The notes beneath the pieces are model-generated. The model was not told where the DNA came from and ran no database searches. It saw nothing but the letters and a program-made list of their open reading frames with translations. Positions 36,069-45,199 of a stretch of 64,000 nt of DNA are shown here, piece after piece. Numbering within the stretch: position 1 is the stretch's first letter; every line of letters starts with the position of its first letter. Origin of the DNA: Nocardia higoensis (GTDB lineage Bacteria; Actinomycetota; Actinomycetes; Mycobacteriales; Mycobacteriaceae); contig NZ_JADLQN010000001.1 of assembly GCF_015477835.1 (NCBI RefSeq), positions 1,922,001 through 1,986,000 of the forward strand, written 5' to 3'. The position numbers and the translations under genes are program-made.

Positions 36069-36812
36069 GTGCTGGTGCTGCTGCCTCCTTCCGAAACCAA
36101 GTCCGACGGCGGAACAGGTCCTGCCCTGGACCTGGATGCGCTGTCGATGCCACAGCTCACGCCGGTACGCGACAAGCTCGTCGACCAGCTGATCGGGCTC
36201 GCCGCCGATCCGGACGCCAGCCGCGCGGCGCTGGGGCTCGGCAAGGGCGCCGAGAGCGAGATCGCCCGCAACGCCGCACTGCGCACCTCCCCCACCCGGC
36301 CCGCGCTGCAGCGCTACACCGGCGTGCTCTACGACGCGCTCGACGCGAAGGCGTTCACCAAGGTCCAGCGGGAGAAGGCACGCACCCGCCTGGCGATCGG
36401 GTCGGCGCTGTTCGGCGTGGTCCGCGCGGGCGATCCGATCCCCGCCTACCGCCTCTCCGGCGGCTCGAAACTGCCCGGCCTGCCGACCCTGTCGGCACTG
36501 TGGCGCGACGACCTGCCCGCCGCGCTGGCCGAGGAGGTCGCCGGCGAGCTCGTCGTCGATCTGCGCTCGGGCGTCTACCAGCAGCTCGGTCGCGTACCGG
36601 GCGCGATCACCGCGAATGTGCTCACCGAGCATCCGGACGGCTCGCGCACCGTGGTCAGCCACTTCAACAAGCACCACAAGGGTCTGCTGGCTCGCGCGCT
36701 GGTGCTGACCCGGGCCGAGCCTGCCGACATCCGGGGCGTCGCCCGGGTGGCGACCAAGGCGGGGCTGCGCATCGAGATCGCCTCCCCGACCGAACTTCTG
36801 GTCCTCACCTGA
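36069..36812 (+). CDS. yaaA: YaaA (DUF328) peroxide-stress protein
   Basis: 247 residues from GTG 36069 (or GTG 36075). The signature PPSETKSDGG starts at residue 6. A second conserved stretch is LALGLGKGAES-like (AALGLGKGAESEIARN), with RYTGVLYDAL and a C-terminal VSHFNKHHKGLLARAL. In E. coli YaaA limits free iron under peroxide stress and the fold binds DNA. The promoter must lie in the 57 bp shared with proS. Confidence 0.9.
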   Translation: MLVLLPPSETKSDGGTGPALDLDALSMPQLTPVRDKLVDQLIGLAADPDASRAALGLGKGAESEIARNAALRTSPTRPALQRYTGVLYDALDAKAFTKVQREKARTRLAIGSALFGVVRAGDPIPAYRLSGGSKLPGLPTLSALWRDDLPAALAEEVAGELVVDLRSGVYQQLGRVPGAITANVLTEHPDGSRTVVSHFNKHHKGLLARALVLTRAEPADIRGVARVATKAGLRIEIASPTELLVLT

Positions 36813-37081
36813 GGCGCAATCATCACGGGATCACCGCGGGCAAGAATCTCGCCGCCGATCCACGGGTCACCGTGCTGATCAACCCGCCGGACCGGCCCTA
36901 CCTCTACGCCGAGATCCGCGGCAGCGCCACTCTCCTCCCCGCCCCGGAGCGGGCGCTGCCGGACCAGCTGTCGCCGAAGTACACCGGCAAGCTCTACGCC
37001 GAGTTCGATCCTGCCTCGGTCGAGGACAGCGACCGGGTGATCGTGCGGGTCACCCCGCGCCGGATCGTCAGCCGGATCTGA
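36813..37081 (+). pseudogene. Remnant of a PPOX-class (pyridoxamine oxidase-like) F420/FMN enzyme
   Basis: The frame ending at 37081 encodes HGITAGKNLAADPRVTVLIN, PYLYAEIRGSATLL and YTGKLYAEFDPASVEDSDRV ... VRVTPRRIV. These are the middle and C-terminal parts of PPOX-class split-barrel enzymes (about 130 residues). The N-terminal strands are missing, and upstream the frame runs into yaaA with no start codon in a sensible place. It looks like the 3' end of a gene cut off by a deletion next to yaaA. Confidence 0.7.
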
Positions 37082-37093
37082 CCGCCCGCGCCG

Positions 37094-37126
37094 GGCCGGG
37101 TCGCCGACGGCCCGCGCGACCCGGCC
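37094..37126. terminator. Hairpin between the PPOX remnant and the MFS exporter
   Basis: GGCCGGGTCGC and GCGACCCGGCC form an 11-bp stem with an 11-nt loop between convergent reading frames. Confidence 0.65.
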
Positions 37127-37161
37127 GTACCGGCGAGGGGCCGCGACCGGTTCGCGGGACC

Positions 37162-38646
37162 TCAGCTGCGCTGGGCTTCGTCCTGCGCGTGCTGGGCCCG
37201 GGCGATGTCGCGCGGGGTGAAGCGCAGGGTGAGCGCGATCAGGCCGATCAGCATCGCGACGCCCGCGCAGACCGCCAGGACCAGGGTGTAGCCCTCGCCG
37301 AGCGCGACGATCTCGGCCTCGGTCATGCCGGAGACCGGCCCGGTCGACCCGCCCATGGACAGGGTGCGCGAGACCGCGACCGGGGTGAGGATGCCGATCG
37401 CCATCGGCGTGCCCAGGTTCATGAACATCTGGCCTACGGCCGAGAGCGGACCGATGTCCGACGGCGGTACGCCGACCAGCACACACAGCGGCGTGACGAC
37501 CATCGCCACCCCCACGCCGAGCCCGATCACGATCAACAACGGCAGCAGCACGGACACGTAGGAGACCTCGTCGTGCAGCGTCGAACCGACCATCAGGCCC
37601 CCCGCCAGTACCAGCGCCGCACCCAGCAGCAGCCAGCGCGGGGCGATCGTCATGGCCAGTTTGGAGGCCAGCGCGCCGCCGATGCCGATGCCGACGGTGA
37701 ACGGGATCGAGGCGGTGCCCGCCTGCAACGGCCCGTAGCCGAGCACGTTCTGCAGGAACTGGGCGACGAAGTAGGTCATCGCGCCGAGCACGCTGCCGGA
37801 CAGCAGGATGAGCATGAAGGTGGTGACCCGGTCGCGGCTGTCGAACAGCGACCACGGCAGCAGCGGGTTGTCGACGTTGCGTTCGGCGACGACGAATACC
37901 ACCAGCAGGATCGCACCGCCGATCAGCGAACCGACGACCGCCGGGTTGGTCCAGCCCAGCCCCGGGCCCTCGGTCGCGCCGAACACGACGGCGGCGCAGG
38001 CCAGGGTGCCGAGCACCGCGCCGCGGATGTCCAGGGTCATCCGCTGATGGTCGGTGTCGGCCAGGCAGTAGATCGCGCCGACGATGATCAACACGCCGAT
38101 CGGCACATTGATCAGGAAGATCCAGCGCCACGAGAGCTGGGTAAGCGCACCGCCGACGACCAGGCCGCCGACCGAGCCGATGCCGACCATCGAGCCGACT
38201 ACCGCGATCGCCTGATTACGCGCCTTCCCCGGGGCGAAGGTCGTCGCCACCAGAGCGAACGCCGCCGGAGCCGCGACCGCAGCGCCGGCGCCCTGCAGGG
38301 CGCGCGCGGCGACGAGCATCCATTGCCATTGGGCCAGGCCGCAGAACAGAGAGGCCAGCGTGAACAGGGCGACACCGATGATGAGCATGCGTTTACGGCC
38401 GAAGGCGTCGCCGAGTCGTCCGCCGAGCAGCATGAGCCCGGCGAAGGTCAGACCGTAGGCGGTGACGATCCAGGCGCTGCCGGAACTGGTCAGGCCCATC
38501 TGGTCCTGCAGGCGGGGCAGGGCGAAGATCACCACCGTGCCGTCGAGCACGACCATGAGCTGCAACCCGCTCAGGACGAGGATCGCCAGGCCGAGGGCCC
38601 GCTGCTTCACCGGAGACTGCGTCGTCGCAGCGGGGTTTTCGAGCAC
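37162..38646 (-). CDS. DHA2-family (14-TM) MFS drug exporter
   Basis: 494 residues, about 14 hydrophobic helices. The helix 1 motif VVLDGTVVIFALPRLQ and LGGRLGDAFGRKRMLI (motif A) are typical of the EmrB/QacA family, which exports hydrophobic cations and antibiotics with protons. The N-terminus carries a short cytoplasmic stretch. No regulator gene is adjacent; the gene is 52 bp upstream of the siroheme synthase stop on the same strand. Confidence 0.92.
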   Translation of the reverse strand: MLENPAATTQSPVKQRALGLAILVLSGLQLMVVLDGTVVIFALPRLQDQMGLTSSGSAWIVTAYGLTFAGLMLLGGRLGDAFGRKRMLIIGVALFTLASLFCGLAQWQWMLVAARALQGAGAAVAAPAAFALVATTFAPGKARNQAIAVVGSMVGIGSVGGLVVGGALTQLSWRWIFLINVPIGVLIIVGAIYCLADTDHQRMTLDIRGAVLGTLACAAVVFGATEGPGLGWTNPAVVGSLIGGAILLVVFVVAERNVDNPLLPWSLFDSRDRVTTFMLILLSGSVLGAMTYFVAQFLQNVLGYGPLQAGTASIPFTVGIGIGGALASKLAMTIAPRWLLLGAALVLAGGLMVGSTLHDEVSYVSVLLPLLIVIGLGVGVAMVVTPLCVLVGVPPSDIGPLSAVGQMFMNLGTPMAIGILTPVAVSRTLSMGGSTGPVSGMTEAEIVALGEGYTLVLAVCAGVAMLIGLIALTLRFTPRDIARAQHAQDEAQRS

Positions 38647-38698
38647 AGTGAGCCACCTTAGTGGACGGTCGAACAGTTTCCGGTACGCACGGGTACGG

Positions 38699-39982
38699 CT
38701 ACCCGTTCTCCGATCCGGTCAATACTTCGGCGTCGTCGACAGCGAACGCGGCGGTCGGCCCGATGACGATGATCGCGGGCGGCCGGATGCCGTCGGCTCT
38801 GACCCGGGCGGCCACGGTACCGAGATCGGCGCGCAGCACCCGCTGGGTCCGCAGGGTGCCTTCCTGGATCACCGCGGCCGGGGTGTCGGCCGGACGACCA
38901 CCCGCCAGCAGTGCCTCGGCGAACTGTTCTATGCGCTCGACGGCCATCATGAGCACCAGGGTGCCGCGCAGCCGTGCCAGGGCGGGCCAGTCGACCAGCG
39001 AATCCGGGTGGTCCGGGGCGACATGTCCGCTGACCACGACGAACTCGTGGGTCACGCCACGATGGGTGACCGGGATACCCGCCGCACCCGGCACCGAGAT
39101 GGGACTGGTGACGCCGGGCACCACGGTGACCGGCACCCCGGCCGCCACGCATGCCTCGACCTCTTCGTAACCGCGTCCGAACACGTACGGGTCGCCGCCC
39201 TTGAGCCGCACCACGAACTTGCCTGCTCTGGCGCCTTCGACGAGCGCGGCGTTGATCGCCTCCTGCGCCATGGCCCGCCCGTAGGGGATCTTCGCCGCGT
39301 CGACGACCTGCACGTGCGGCCCGAGTTCGGCCAGCAGCTCCGGCGGCGCGAGCCGGTCGGCCACCACGATGTCGGCGCGGGCCAGCAGGCGTCTGCCGCG
39401 CACGGTGATGAGGTCCGGATCGCCGGGGCCACCGCCGACGAGCGCGACGCCGGGTGCGACCGGGGTGGAGTCGTCGGCGACCGTGCCCGACTGCAGGGCC
39501 TCGAGCAGCCCGTTGCGCACCGCGGCCGAACGCCGGTGCGCGCCGCGGGCCAGCACGCCGATCGTCAGGCCCTCGTAGCGGGCGGTCGCGGGAGTGACGG
39601 CGGTGCCGAGCCGGGCGTTGTCGGCGCGCACGCAGAAGACCCGGCGCCGTTCGGCTTCGGCGACGATCGCGGCGTTGGTCTCCGGTTCGTCGGTGCAGGC
39701 GATCGCGTACCAGGCCTCGGCGAGGTCGCCGTCGGTGTAGTCGCGCAGCGTGACGGTGATCTGCCCGGCGCTCGCCATGCCCTCGACGGTCGGCGTCACC
39801 TCCCGGCTGACGACGTGCACGTCGGCTCCCGAGGCGATCAGCAGGCCCAACCGGCGGGCGGCGACCGTCCCGCCGCCGACCACGACCACGCGACGGCCGC
39901 GCAGATCGAGTCCGACGAGGTAGTTCGGCTCCGTGCTGGGCTCGGTGACCTGATCTTCGCTGGTGTCTGACGTGTTCGGCAC
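38699..39982 (-). CDS. cysG: Siroheme synthase / uroporphyrinogen-III C-methyltransferase
   Basis: 427 residues from GTG 39982; a longer frame upstream to 40090 is not conserved. The N-terminal precorrin-2 dehydrogenase/ferrochelatase-type domain has LRGRRVVVVGGGTVAARR. The C-terminal SUMT domain has VALVGGGPGDPDLIT, VVRLKGGDPYVFGRG and VVPGVTSPISVPGAAGIPV. It turns uroporphyrinogen III into precorrin-2 and onward to siroheme, and feeds cobalamin synthesis. It matches Rv2847c; cobB and cobO lie a few kilobases away on the same strand. Confidence 0.93.
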   Translation of the reverse strand: MPNTSDTSEDQVTEPSTEPNYLVGLDLRGRRVVVVGGGTVAARRLGLLIASGADVHVVSREVTPTVEGMASAGQITVTLRDYTDGDLAEAWYAIACTDEPETNAAIVAEAERRRVFCVRADNARLGTAVTPATARYEGLTIGVLARGAHRRSAAVRNGLLEALQSGTVADDSTPVAPGVALVGGGPGDPDLITVRGRRLLARADIVVADRLAPPELLAELGPHVQVVDAAKIPYGRAMAQEAINAALVEGARAGKFVVRLKGGDPYVFGRGYEEVEACVAAGVPVTVVPGVTSPISVPGAAGIPVTHRGVTHEFVVVSGHVAPDHPDSLVDWPALARLRGTLVLMMAVERIEQFAEALLAGGRPADTPAAVIQEGTLRTQRVLRADLGTVAARVRADGIRPPAIIVIGPTAAFAVDDAEVLTGSENG

Positions 39983-40173
39983 AGTCGTCCAGCCTACGGC
40001 CAGCCCGCAGCGGGCCCGCATGCAGACCGGCGACCCGCGCGGCCACGGATCACACGGCGTGTCACCCGGCCTTTTCGACGATTCCACCACCGCGGCGGAA
40101 CTGAAACGCGTTACATTCGCAATCGTTCTCCGCGACCCGCGCGGATGGCCCGGCAGTGCCGAGGAGGTTTCCG

Positions 40174-41304
40174 ATGACCGACGACACGGACCCGACCTTG
40201 CGGCGGCAGCTCACCGTCAGTGAACGCGATCCGGAAGCACTGGCCGCGGACCTCTCGGCCTGGCTGCGCAGCCGCACCGACGCCGAAACCACACCGGTGA
40301 TCTCGAACGCGAGCATCCCGCAGAACTCCGGATTGTCGAGCACCTCGGTGTTCTTCGACGCCACCTGGCAGGTCGGCGGCATGCGCGAGGGCGGCTCGTT
40401 CGTCGCGCGGCTGGCGCCGGACCCACGCGACTTCCCCGTCTTCCATACCTACGATCTGGCCACCCAGTTCCACGTCATGGCAGGCGTCGCCGCGGCCACC
40501 GCGGTGCCGGTGCCGCCGCTGTGCTGGCTGGAGACCGATGCGAGCATTCTGGGCACCGAGTTCTTCGTCATGCGCCGGGTCGAGGGCCGGGTCCCGGCCG
40601 ACAATCCGCCCTATGTCTTCCTCGGTTGGCTGTTCGAGGCCAGCCCGCAGCAGCGGGCGGCGCTGGCGGCCAGGACCGTCGAGACCATCGCCGCGATCCA
40701 CGCGGTGCCGGATCCGGGCGCGCGGTTCCCGATGCTCGACGGACCGGGCCAGGCGCTGCGCAGACATGTGGACTGGCATCGGGACTGGTACGACTGGGCG
40801 CTGGCGGCCGACGGCTACCGGATCCCGATCATCGAGCGCGCCTTCGACTGGCTGGAGGCGCGCTGGCCCGCCGATCCCGGACCGGACGTGCTCTGCTGGG
40901 GCGATGCCAGGCCGGGCAACATCATCTTCGACGGTTTCGAACCGGCCGCGGTACTGGACTGGGAGATGGCGGCACTCGGCCCACGCGAGATCGACCTGGC
41001 CTGGGCGGTGTTCATCCACCGCTTCTTCCAGGACATCGCCACCCGCTTCGACCAGCCGGGCCTGCCCGACTTCCTGCGGCTGAGCGAGACGGTCGCGGCC
41101 TACGAACGCGCCTGCGGACACCGGGTACACGACATGGAGTTCCACCTCGTCTACGCCGCGCTGCGGCACGCCATCGTGATGGCCAGGATCAAGCGCCGCA
41201 TGCTGCATTTCGGCGAGGACACCGACACCGACGACCGCGACGACTACGTCATGCACAGGGCGCTGCTGGAATCCATGCTCGACGGCACCTGCGCGTGGGA
41301 TTGA
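40174..41304 (+). CDS. APH-type phosphotransferase family protein
   Basis: 376 residues from ATG 40174, with GAGGAGG upstream. The kinase-like C-lobe contains VLCWGDARPGNIIF and AAVLDWEMAALGPREIDLAW, the Brenner and DxD motifs of aminoglycoside phosphotransferase-like enzymes. The catalytic-loop His is Trp here, a substitution I have also seen in actinobacterial members associated with acyl-CoA dehydrogenases. The substrate is unknown. The following gene starts 8 bp after the stop, so they form an operon divergent from cysG. Confidence 0.85.
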   Translation: MTDDTDPTLRRQLTVSERDPEALAADLSAWLRSRTDAETTPVISNASIPQNSGLSSTSVFFDATWQVGGMREGGSFVARLAPDPRDFPVFHTYDLATQFHVMAGVAAATAVPVPPLCWLETDASILGTEFFVMRRVEGRVPADNPPYVFLGWLFEASPQQRAALAARTVETIAAIHAVPDPGARFPMLDGPGQALRRHVDWHRDWYDWALAADGYRIPIIERAFDWLEARWPADPGPDVLCWGDARPGNIIFDGFEPAAVLDWEMAALGPREIDLAWAVFIHRFFQDIATRFDQPGLPDFLRLSETVAAYERACGHRVHDMEFHLVYAALRHAIVMARIKRRMLHFGEDTDTDDRDDYVMHRALLESMLDGTCAWD

Positions 41305-41311
41305 GGACACT

Positions 41312-42436
41312 GTGCACGCACCCCGCATCCCCGGATCGACACCGTCGCCGCTGGACGAATACCCCATCCACCAGACCCCGCTGCCGATGACGCGGGTGGC
41401 CTCCAGCGACCGGAACTTCTACGACCGCAGCTATTTCAACGCCCACGACGGCGACGGCGGCACCCTGGCGATCACCGGTTTCGGCGTGTACCCGAACCTC
41501 GGCGTGGTCGACGGGTACCTGGCGGTGCGCCGTGGCGAGCAGGTGCGCTCGGTCCGGTTCTCCGACGCGCTCGGCGACCGCGGCCTGGACCTTCGGGTGG
41601 GCGGTTATCGCATCGAGGTGCTCGAGCCGTTGCACCGGCTGCGGGTGATCTGCGAGCACGACGACCTGTCCTGCGACATGACCTGGACCGGAGCGTTCCC
41701 CGCTGTCGCCGAACAACCGCACCTGATCCTCACCGGCGCGCGCCCGATCATCGAGGCCTCTCGCTTCGCCCAGGTCGGCGCGTGGTCGGGCACGCTGTCG
41801 ATCGACGGTACGGACGTCACCCTCGACGACCGGATCTGGACCGGAACTCGCGACCGCTCCTGGGGCATCCGCCCGGTCGGCGAGGCCGAACCGCCCGGTC
41901 GCGCGGCCGCCGAGCCGTCCGGTGGCTTCTGGTGGCTGTACGCGCCGCTGCGGTTCGACGAGTTCGCCGTCGTGGTGATCGTGCAGGAGAACCCGGACGG
42001 CTACCGCACCCTCAACGACGCGGTGCGGGTATGGCCGGACGGCCGGGTCGAGCAGCTCGGCTGGCCGCGCGTGCAGATCGACTACCGCTCGGGCAGCCGT
42101 CACCCGGTATCCGCCCGCCTGTGTCTGACGACCCCGGACGGAACTCCGCTCGACATCGAGATCACCACGGGCACAGCCGTTCCGCTGCATGTCGGCTGCG
42201 GTTACGGCGGCGACCCGGACTGGCAGCACGGCCAGTGGAAGGGCCGCGGCTGGTCGGATCTGCGCCGCTACGACCTCACCGATCCCGCCGTGGCGGCCCG
42301 CGTCCCGTACGGCGTCACCGACCACGTCGCCCACGCCCGCTGCGGCGACGCCGTGGGGTGGGGGTTGTTCGAACACGCCAGCATCGGCAGACACGACCCG
42401 ACCGGGTTCGCGGACTGGGGTTCTGTCGCGCCCTGA
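41312..42436 (+). CDS. Lipocalin-fold (AttH / carotenoid 1,2-hydratase-like) protein
   Basis: 374 residues from GTG 41312. It is rich in beta strands and aromatic residues. DRNFYDRSYFNAHDGDGG, LEPLHRLRVICEHDDLSCDM, DDRIWTGTRDRSWGIRP and WWLYAPLRFDEFAVV resemble the two-domain AttH/hydroxyneurosporene-synthase-like proteins found near steroid- and lipid-degradation genes. RDRSWG-like motifs are the most conserved part of that family. Activity is unknown. It is coupled to the phosphotransferase gene. Confidence 0.65.
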   Translation: MHAPRIPGSTPSPLDEYPIHQTPLPMTRVASSDRNFYDRSYFNAHDGDGGTLAITGFGVYPNLGVVDGYLAVRRGEQVRSVRFSDALGDRGLDLRVGGYRIEVLEPLHRLRVICEHDDLSCDMTWTGAFPAVAEQPHLILTGARPIIEASRFAQVGAWSGTLSIDGTDVTLDDRIWTGTRDRSWGIRPVGEAEPPGRAAAEPSGGFWWLYAPLRFDEFAVVVIVQENPDGYRTLNDAVRVWPDGRVEQLGWPRVQIDYRSGSRHPVSARLCLTTPDGTPLDIEITTGTAVPLHVGCGYGGDPDWQHGQWKGRGWSDLRRYDLTDPAVAARVPYGVTDHVAHARCGDAVGWGLFEHASIGRHDPTGFADWGSVAP

Positions 42437-42561
42437 GCCCTGCCTGCCCTCGCCGATACACGGTTCGCTCGCCGCTACAGGTAATCGGCCGCCGAGCACG
42501 GGCGAATCTTCATCGCGAGCACACAGCGCCGGGGCATCCAGGCCCGCGCGGCTGCGTGTGC

Positions 42562-42975
42562 CTACCGCGGTAACCGGGCGACGGCCACGGTGACTCCGTC
42601 GTAGACGGTCTTCTCCCGCACCAGGGCCCCTCCTCGGGCCGCCAGAACAGCGGCGGCTTCGGCCACGCTCGCCGTTCCGGTCGCGGCGTCGACCCGCTCG
42701 GACGGATGCGGAACGGCGATCGCGGCCAACTCGGCCGAGGAGAATGTGAGCACCGGAACCCGCAGTTCCCCGGCCGCGTACACCAATCCCGGTTCGTCCC
42801 CACGCCGGTCCAGTGTCGCCAGGCCGCAGCAGTCCGAGTCGGCGAGGACCGCCCGCACCGCCGCCAGGATCGGGCCCGCACCGGTCCCTGGTCGGAATCC
42901 GATCCCGACGACAACCGGTTCCCGGGAAACACGCCGACGCCTCGGTGACTCGTGCGAATTCGACGGACTACGCAT
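42562..42975 (-). CDS. cobE: CobE/CbiG C-terminal-like cobalamin biosynthesis protein
   Basis: 137 residues from ATG 42975. The domain starts VVVGIGFRPGTGAGPILAAV and ends ALVREKTVYDGVTVAVARLP, as in CobE and the C-terminal half of CbiG. It has LATLDRRGDEPGLVYAAGEL and VLTFSSAELAAI between. Single-domain CobE supports precorrin handling in the aerobic pathway. It follows cobB by 104 bp on the same strand. Confidence 0.85.
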   Translation of the reverse strand: MRSPSNSHESPRRRRVSREPVVVGIGFRPGTGAGPILAAVRAVLADSDCCGLATLDRRGDEPGLVYAAGELRVPVLTFSSAELAAIAVPHPSERVDAATGTASVAEAAAVLAARGGALVREKTVYDGVTVAVARLPR

Positions 42976-43079
42976 GGGCCACGGCCACGATCCGGGGTCT
43001 GTTCGCGCCGTCGTCGACTGCGGATCGGGTGCGGCCGGTAGCCGGCGATGCCGCGTCCACCGGCAGGCGGCATCGCGGC

Positions 43080-44534
43080 TCAGCGTGCCGCGCGCGTGGT
43101 CGCATACTCGGCCGCCGAGGCGACGAATCGGGCGGTAGCGGCGGGGTTTCCGGCGGGATGGGTGTGCAGGTAGGAAGCGTGTACGCGATGGATGATCAAT
43201 CCCTCGCGGACAGCCGCGCCCGCTGGGTCGCGCCAGCCCCAGGCCGGCCGGGAGTTGTCGGCACGGACCAGGCGGGTCCGGTGGAACTCGTGGCCGCGCA
43301 CCCGTTCGCCCGCACGCCACAGCGGCGAGTCCGCCACGGCCACGGCGTCGCGGTAGCCGAGAATCAGGCGGGGGCCGAACTCGGCCTCGGCGTCGACGAC
43401 ACCGGCCATGGCGTGGCCGTCGAGCGAGCGGGTGAGATACAGCAGCCCCGCGCACTCGGCGTGGATCGGCACGCCGTCGGCCGCCTGGGCGCGGATCTGC
43501 TCCAGCAGCGGCGTATTGGCCGCCAAGGCCGCGGCATGCTCTTCGGGGAAGCCGCCCGGCAGAACCAGACCCGCGGTGCCTGCGGGCAGTTCGTCGCGCA
43601 GTGGGTCGAACACGACGACGCGGGCGCCCGCCGCCGCCAGGACTTCGCGATGCTCGGCGTAGCCGAAGGTGAAGGCGGGACCGCCTGCCATCGCCACCAG
43701 CGGCCCGGCGGACCGGCCGTCATCGATGACCGGCGGCACGTCCGGCATGTTCGCCAGCTCGTCGGCGGGATTCCAGGCCGGGCCACCCACCGTGCCGCGC
43801 GCCAGAGCGGCGACGGCGGCGAGATCGATGTGCGTGGCCACCAGATCGGTCATGGCGGCGACCGCCGTGGTGGCCGCGGACCCGTGCTCGACAGCCGGGA
43901 TCAGGCCGAGATGGCGTGAAGGGACTTCCAGTTCGGCCATGCGCGGCAGCGCCCCGAGCACCGGCAGCCCGACGCGAGCGCAGGCCGCGCGCAGCACGTG
44001 CTCGTGGCGTTCGCTGCCGACCCGGTTGAGGATCACACCGCCCAGCCGGATACCGCTGTCGAAGGTCGCGAAGCCGTGCAGCAGCGCGGCCAAGCTCTGG
44101 CTGTGCCCGCGGGCGTCCACCACCAGCACGACCGGCGCGCCCAGCAGACTCGCCACCTGCGCGGTCGACCCTTCGGCCACCGGACGGACGTCATCGTCGT
44201 CGATGCGGCCGTCGAACAAACCCATCACGCCTTCGACGACTGCCAGGTCACAGCCGTCGCTACCGTGCCGATACAGCGACGCCACCCGGTCCGCGCCGAC
44301 CAGCACCGGGTCGAGGTTGCGGCCGGGACGACCGGCCGCCAGCCCGTGGTAACCGGGGTCGATGTAATCCGGGCCGACCTTGAACGGCGCGACGCGATGC
44401 CCCGCCCGCCGCAAGGCGCCGATCAAACCTGTGGCCAGCGTGGTCTTCCCGCTGCCCGACGCCGGTGCGGCGATCACCACCGCCGGCGCGGCGCGGCCGC
44501 CCGTCGGCGCGGACGCCGCGGCGCCGTTCACCAC
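43080..44534 (-). CDS. cobB: Cobyrinate a,c-diamide synthase (hydrogenobyrinic acid a,c-diamide synthase)
   Basis: 484 residues. The N-terminal P-loop is APASGSGKTTLATGLIGALR, followed by FKVGPDYIDPGYH. The C-terminal glutamine amidotransferase domain has the Cys nucleophile in IHAECAGLLYL. It amidates the a and c side chains of hydrogenobyrinic or cobyrinic acid. Its start overlaps the cobO stop by seven bases, as in Rv2848c-Rv2849c. Confidence 0.96.
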   Translation of the reverse strand: MVNGAAASAPTGGRAAPAVVIAAPASGSGKTTLATGLIGALRRAGHRVAPFKVGPDYIDPGYHGLAAGRPGRNLDPVLVGADRVASLYRHGSDGCDLAVVEGVMGLFDGRIDDDDVRPVAEGSTAQVASLLGAPVVLVVDARGHSQSLAALLHGFATFDSGIRLGGVILNRVGSERHEHVLRAACARVGLPVLGALPRMAELEVPSRHLGLIPAVEHGSAATTAVAAMTDLVATHIDLAAVAALARGTVGGPAWNPADELANMPDVPPVIDDGRSAGPLVAMAGGPAFTFGYAEHREVLAAAGARVVVFDPLRDELPAGTAGLVLPGGFPEEHAAALAANTPLLEQIRAQAADGVPIHAECAGLLYLTRSLDGHAMAGVVDAEAEFGPRLILGYRDAVAVADSPLWRAGERVRGHEFHRTRLVRADNSRPAWGWRDPAGAAVREGLIIHRVHASYLHTHPAGNPAATARFVASAAEYATTRAAR

Positions 44535-45142
44535 TCGATGCCGCGCTGGCCCTTGCGGCCGGCGTCCATCGGGTGTTTGACCTTGGTCATCTCGGTCACC
44601 AGGTCGGCGGCGTCCAGCAGCGCCTGCGGGGCGTCGCGCCCGGTGATCACGACGTGCTGATTACCCGGCCGATCGACAAGGGTGGCGACCACTTCGTCGA
44701 TGTCCACCCATCCCCATCTGAGCGGGTAGGTGAATTCGTCGAGCACGTAGAAGCGGTGTTCCTCGGCCGCCAGCCGTCGCTGGATCTCCCGCCAGCCCGC
44801 GAGGGCCGCGGCCGCGTGATCATCCTCGCTGCCCTGCTTGCGCGTCCAGGACCATCCCTCGCCCATCTTGTGCCATTGCACGGAACCGCCGGCGCCGGTC
44901 TGCTCGTGCAGCGAACCCAGGGTGCGGAAGGCAGCCTCTTCACCCACCTTCCACTTGGCGCTCTTCACGAACTGGAAGACCGCCACGTCGAAGCCCTGGT
45001 TCCAGGCGCGCAAGGCCATGCCGAACGCCGCGGTCGACTTGCCCTTGCCCGGTCCGGTGTGCACCGCCAGCACCGGCTGGTTGCGGCGCTGCCGCGTGGT
45101 CAGCCCGTCGTCGGGCACCGTCTCCGGCACACCCTTCGGCAT
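44528..45142 (-). CDS. cobO: Cob(I)yrinic acid a,c-diamide adenosyltransferase (CobO/BtuR)
   Basis: 204 residues. The P-loop HTGPGKGKSTAAFGMALRAW is near the N-terminus, with FYVLDEFTYPLRWGWVDI and VVITGRDAPQALLDAADLVTEM. It attaches the 5'-deoxyadenosyl group to the corrinoid cobalt. It lies between chlD and cobB and overlaps cobB. Confidence 0.96.
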   Translation of the reverse strand: MPKGVPETVPDDGLTTRQRRNQPVLAVHTGPGKGKSTAAFGMALRAWNQGFDVAVFQFVKSAKWKVGEEAAFRTLGSLHEQTGAGGSVQWHKMGEGWSWTRKQGSEDDHAAAALAGWREIQRRLAAEEHRFYVLDEFTYPLRWGWVDIDEVVATLVDRPGNQHVVITGRDAPQALLDAADLVTEMTKVKHPMDAGRKGQRGIEW

Positions 45143-45199
45143 CGCTACTCCTCGTGTTGCCGTGCCTCACCGGCCGAGTCAGCCGGTGTTCCAACAGAT

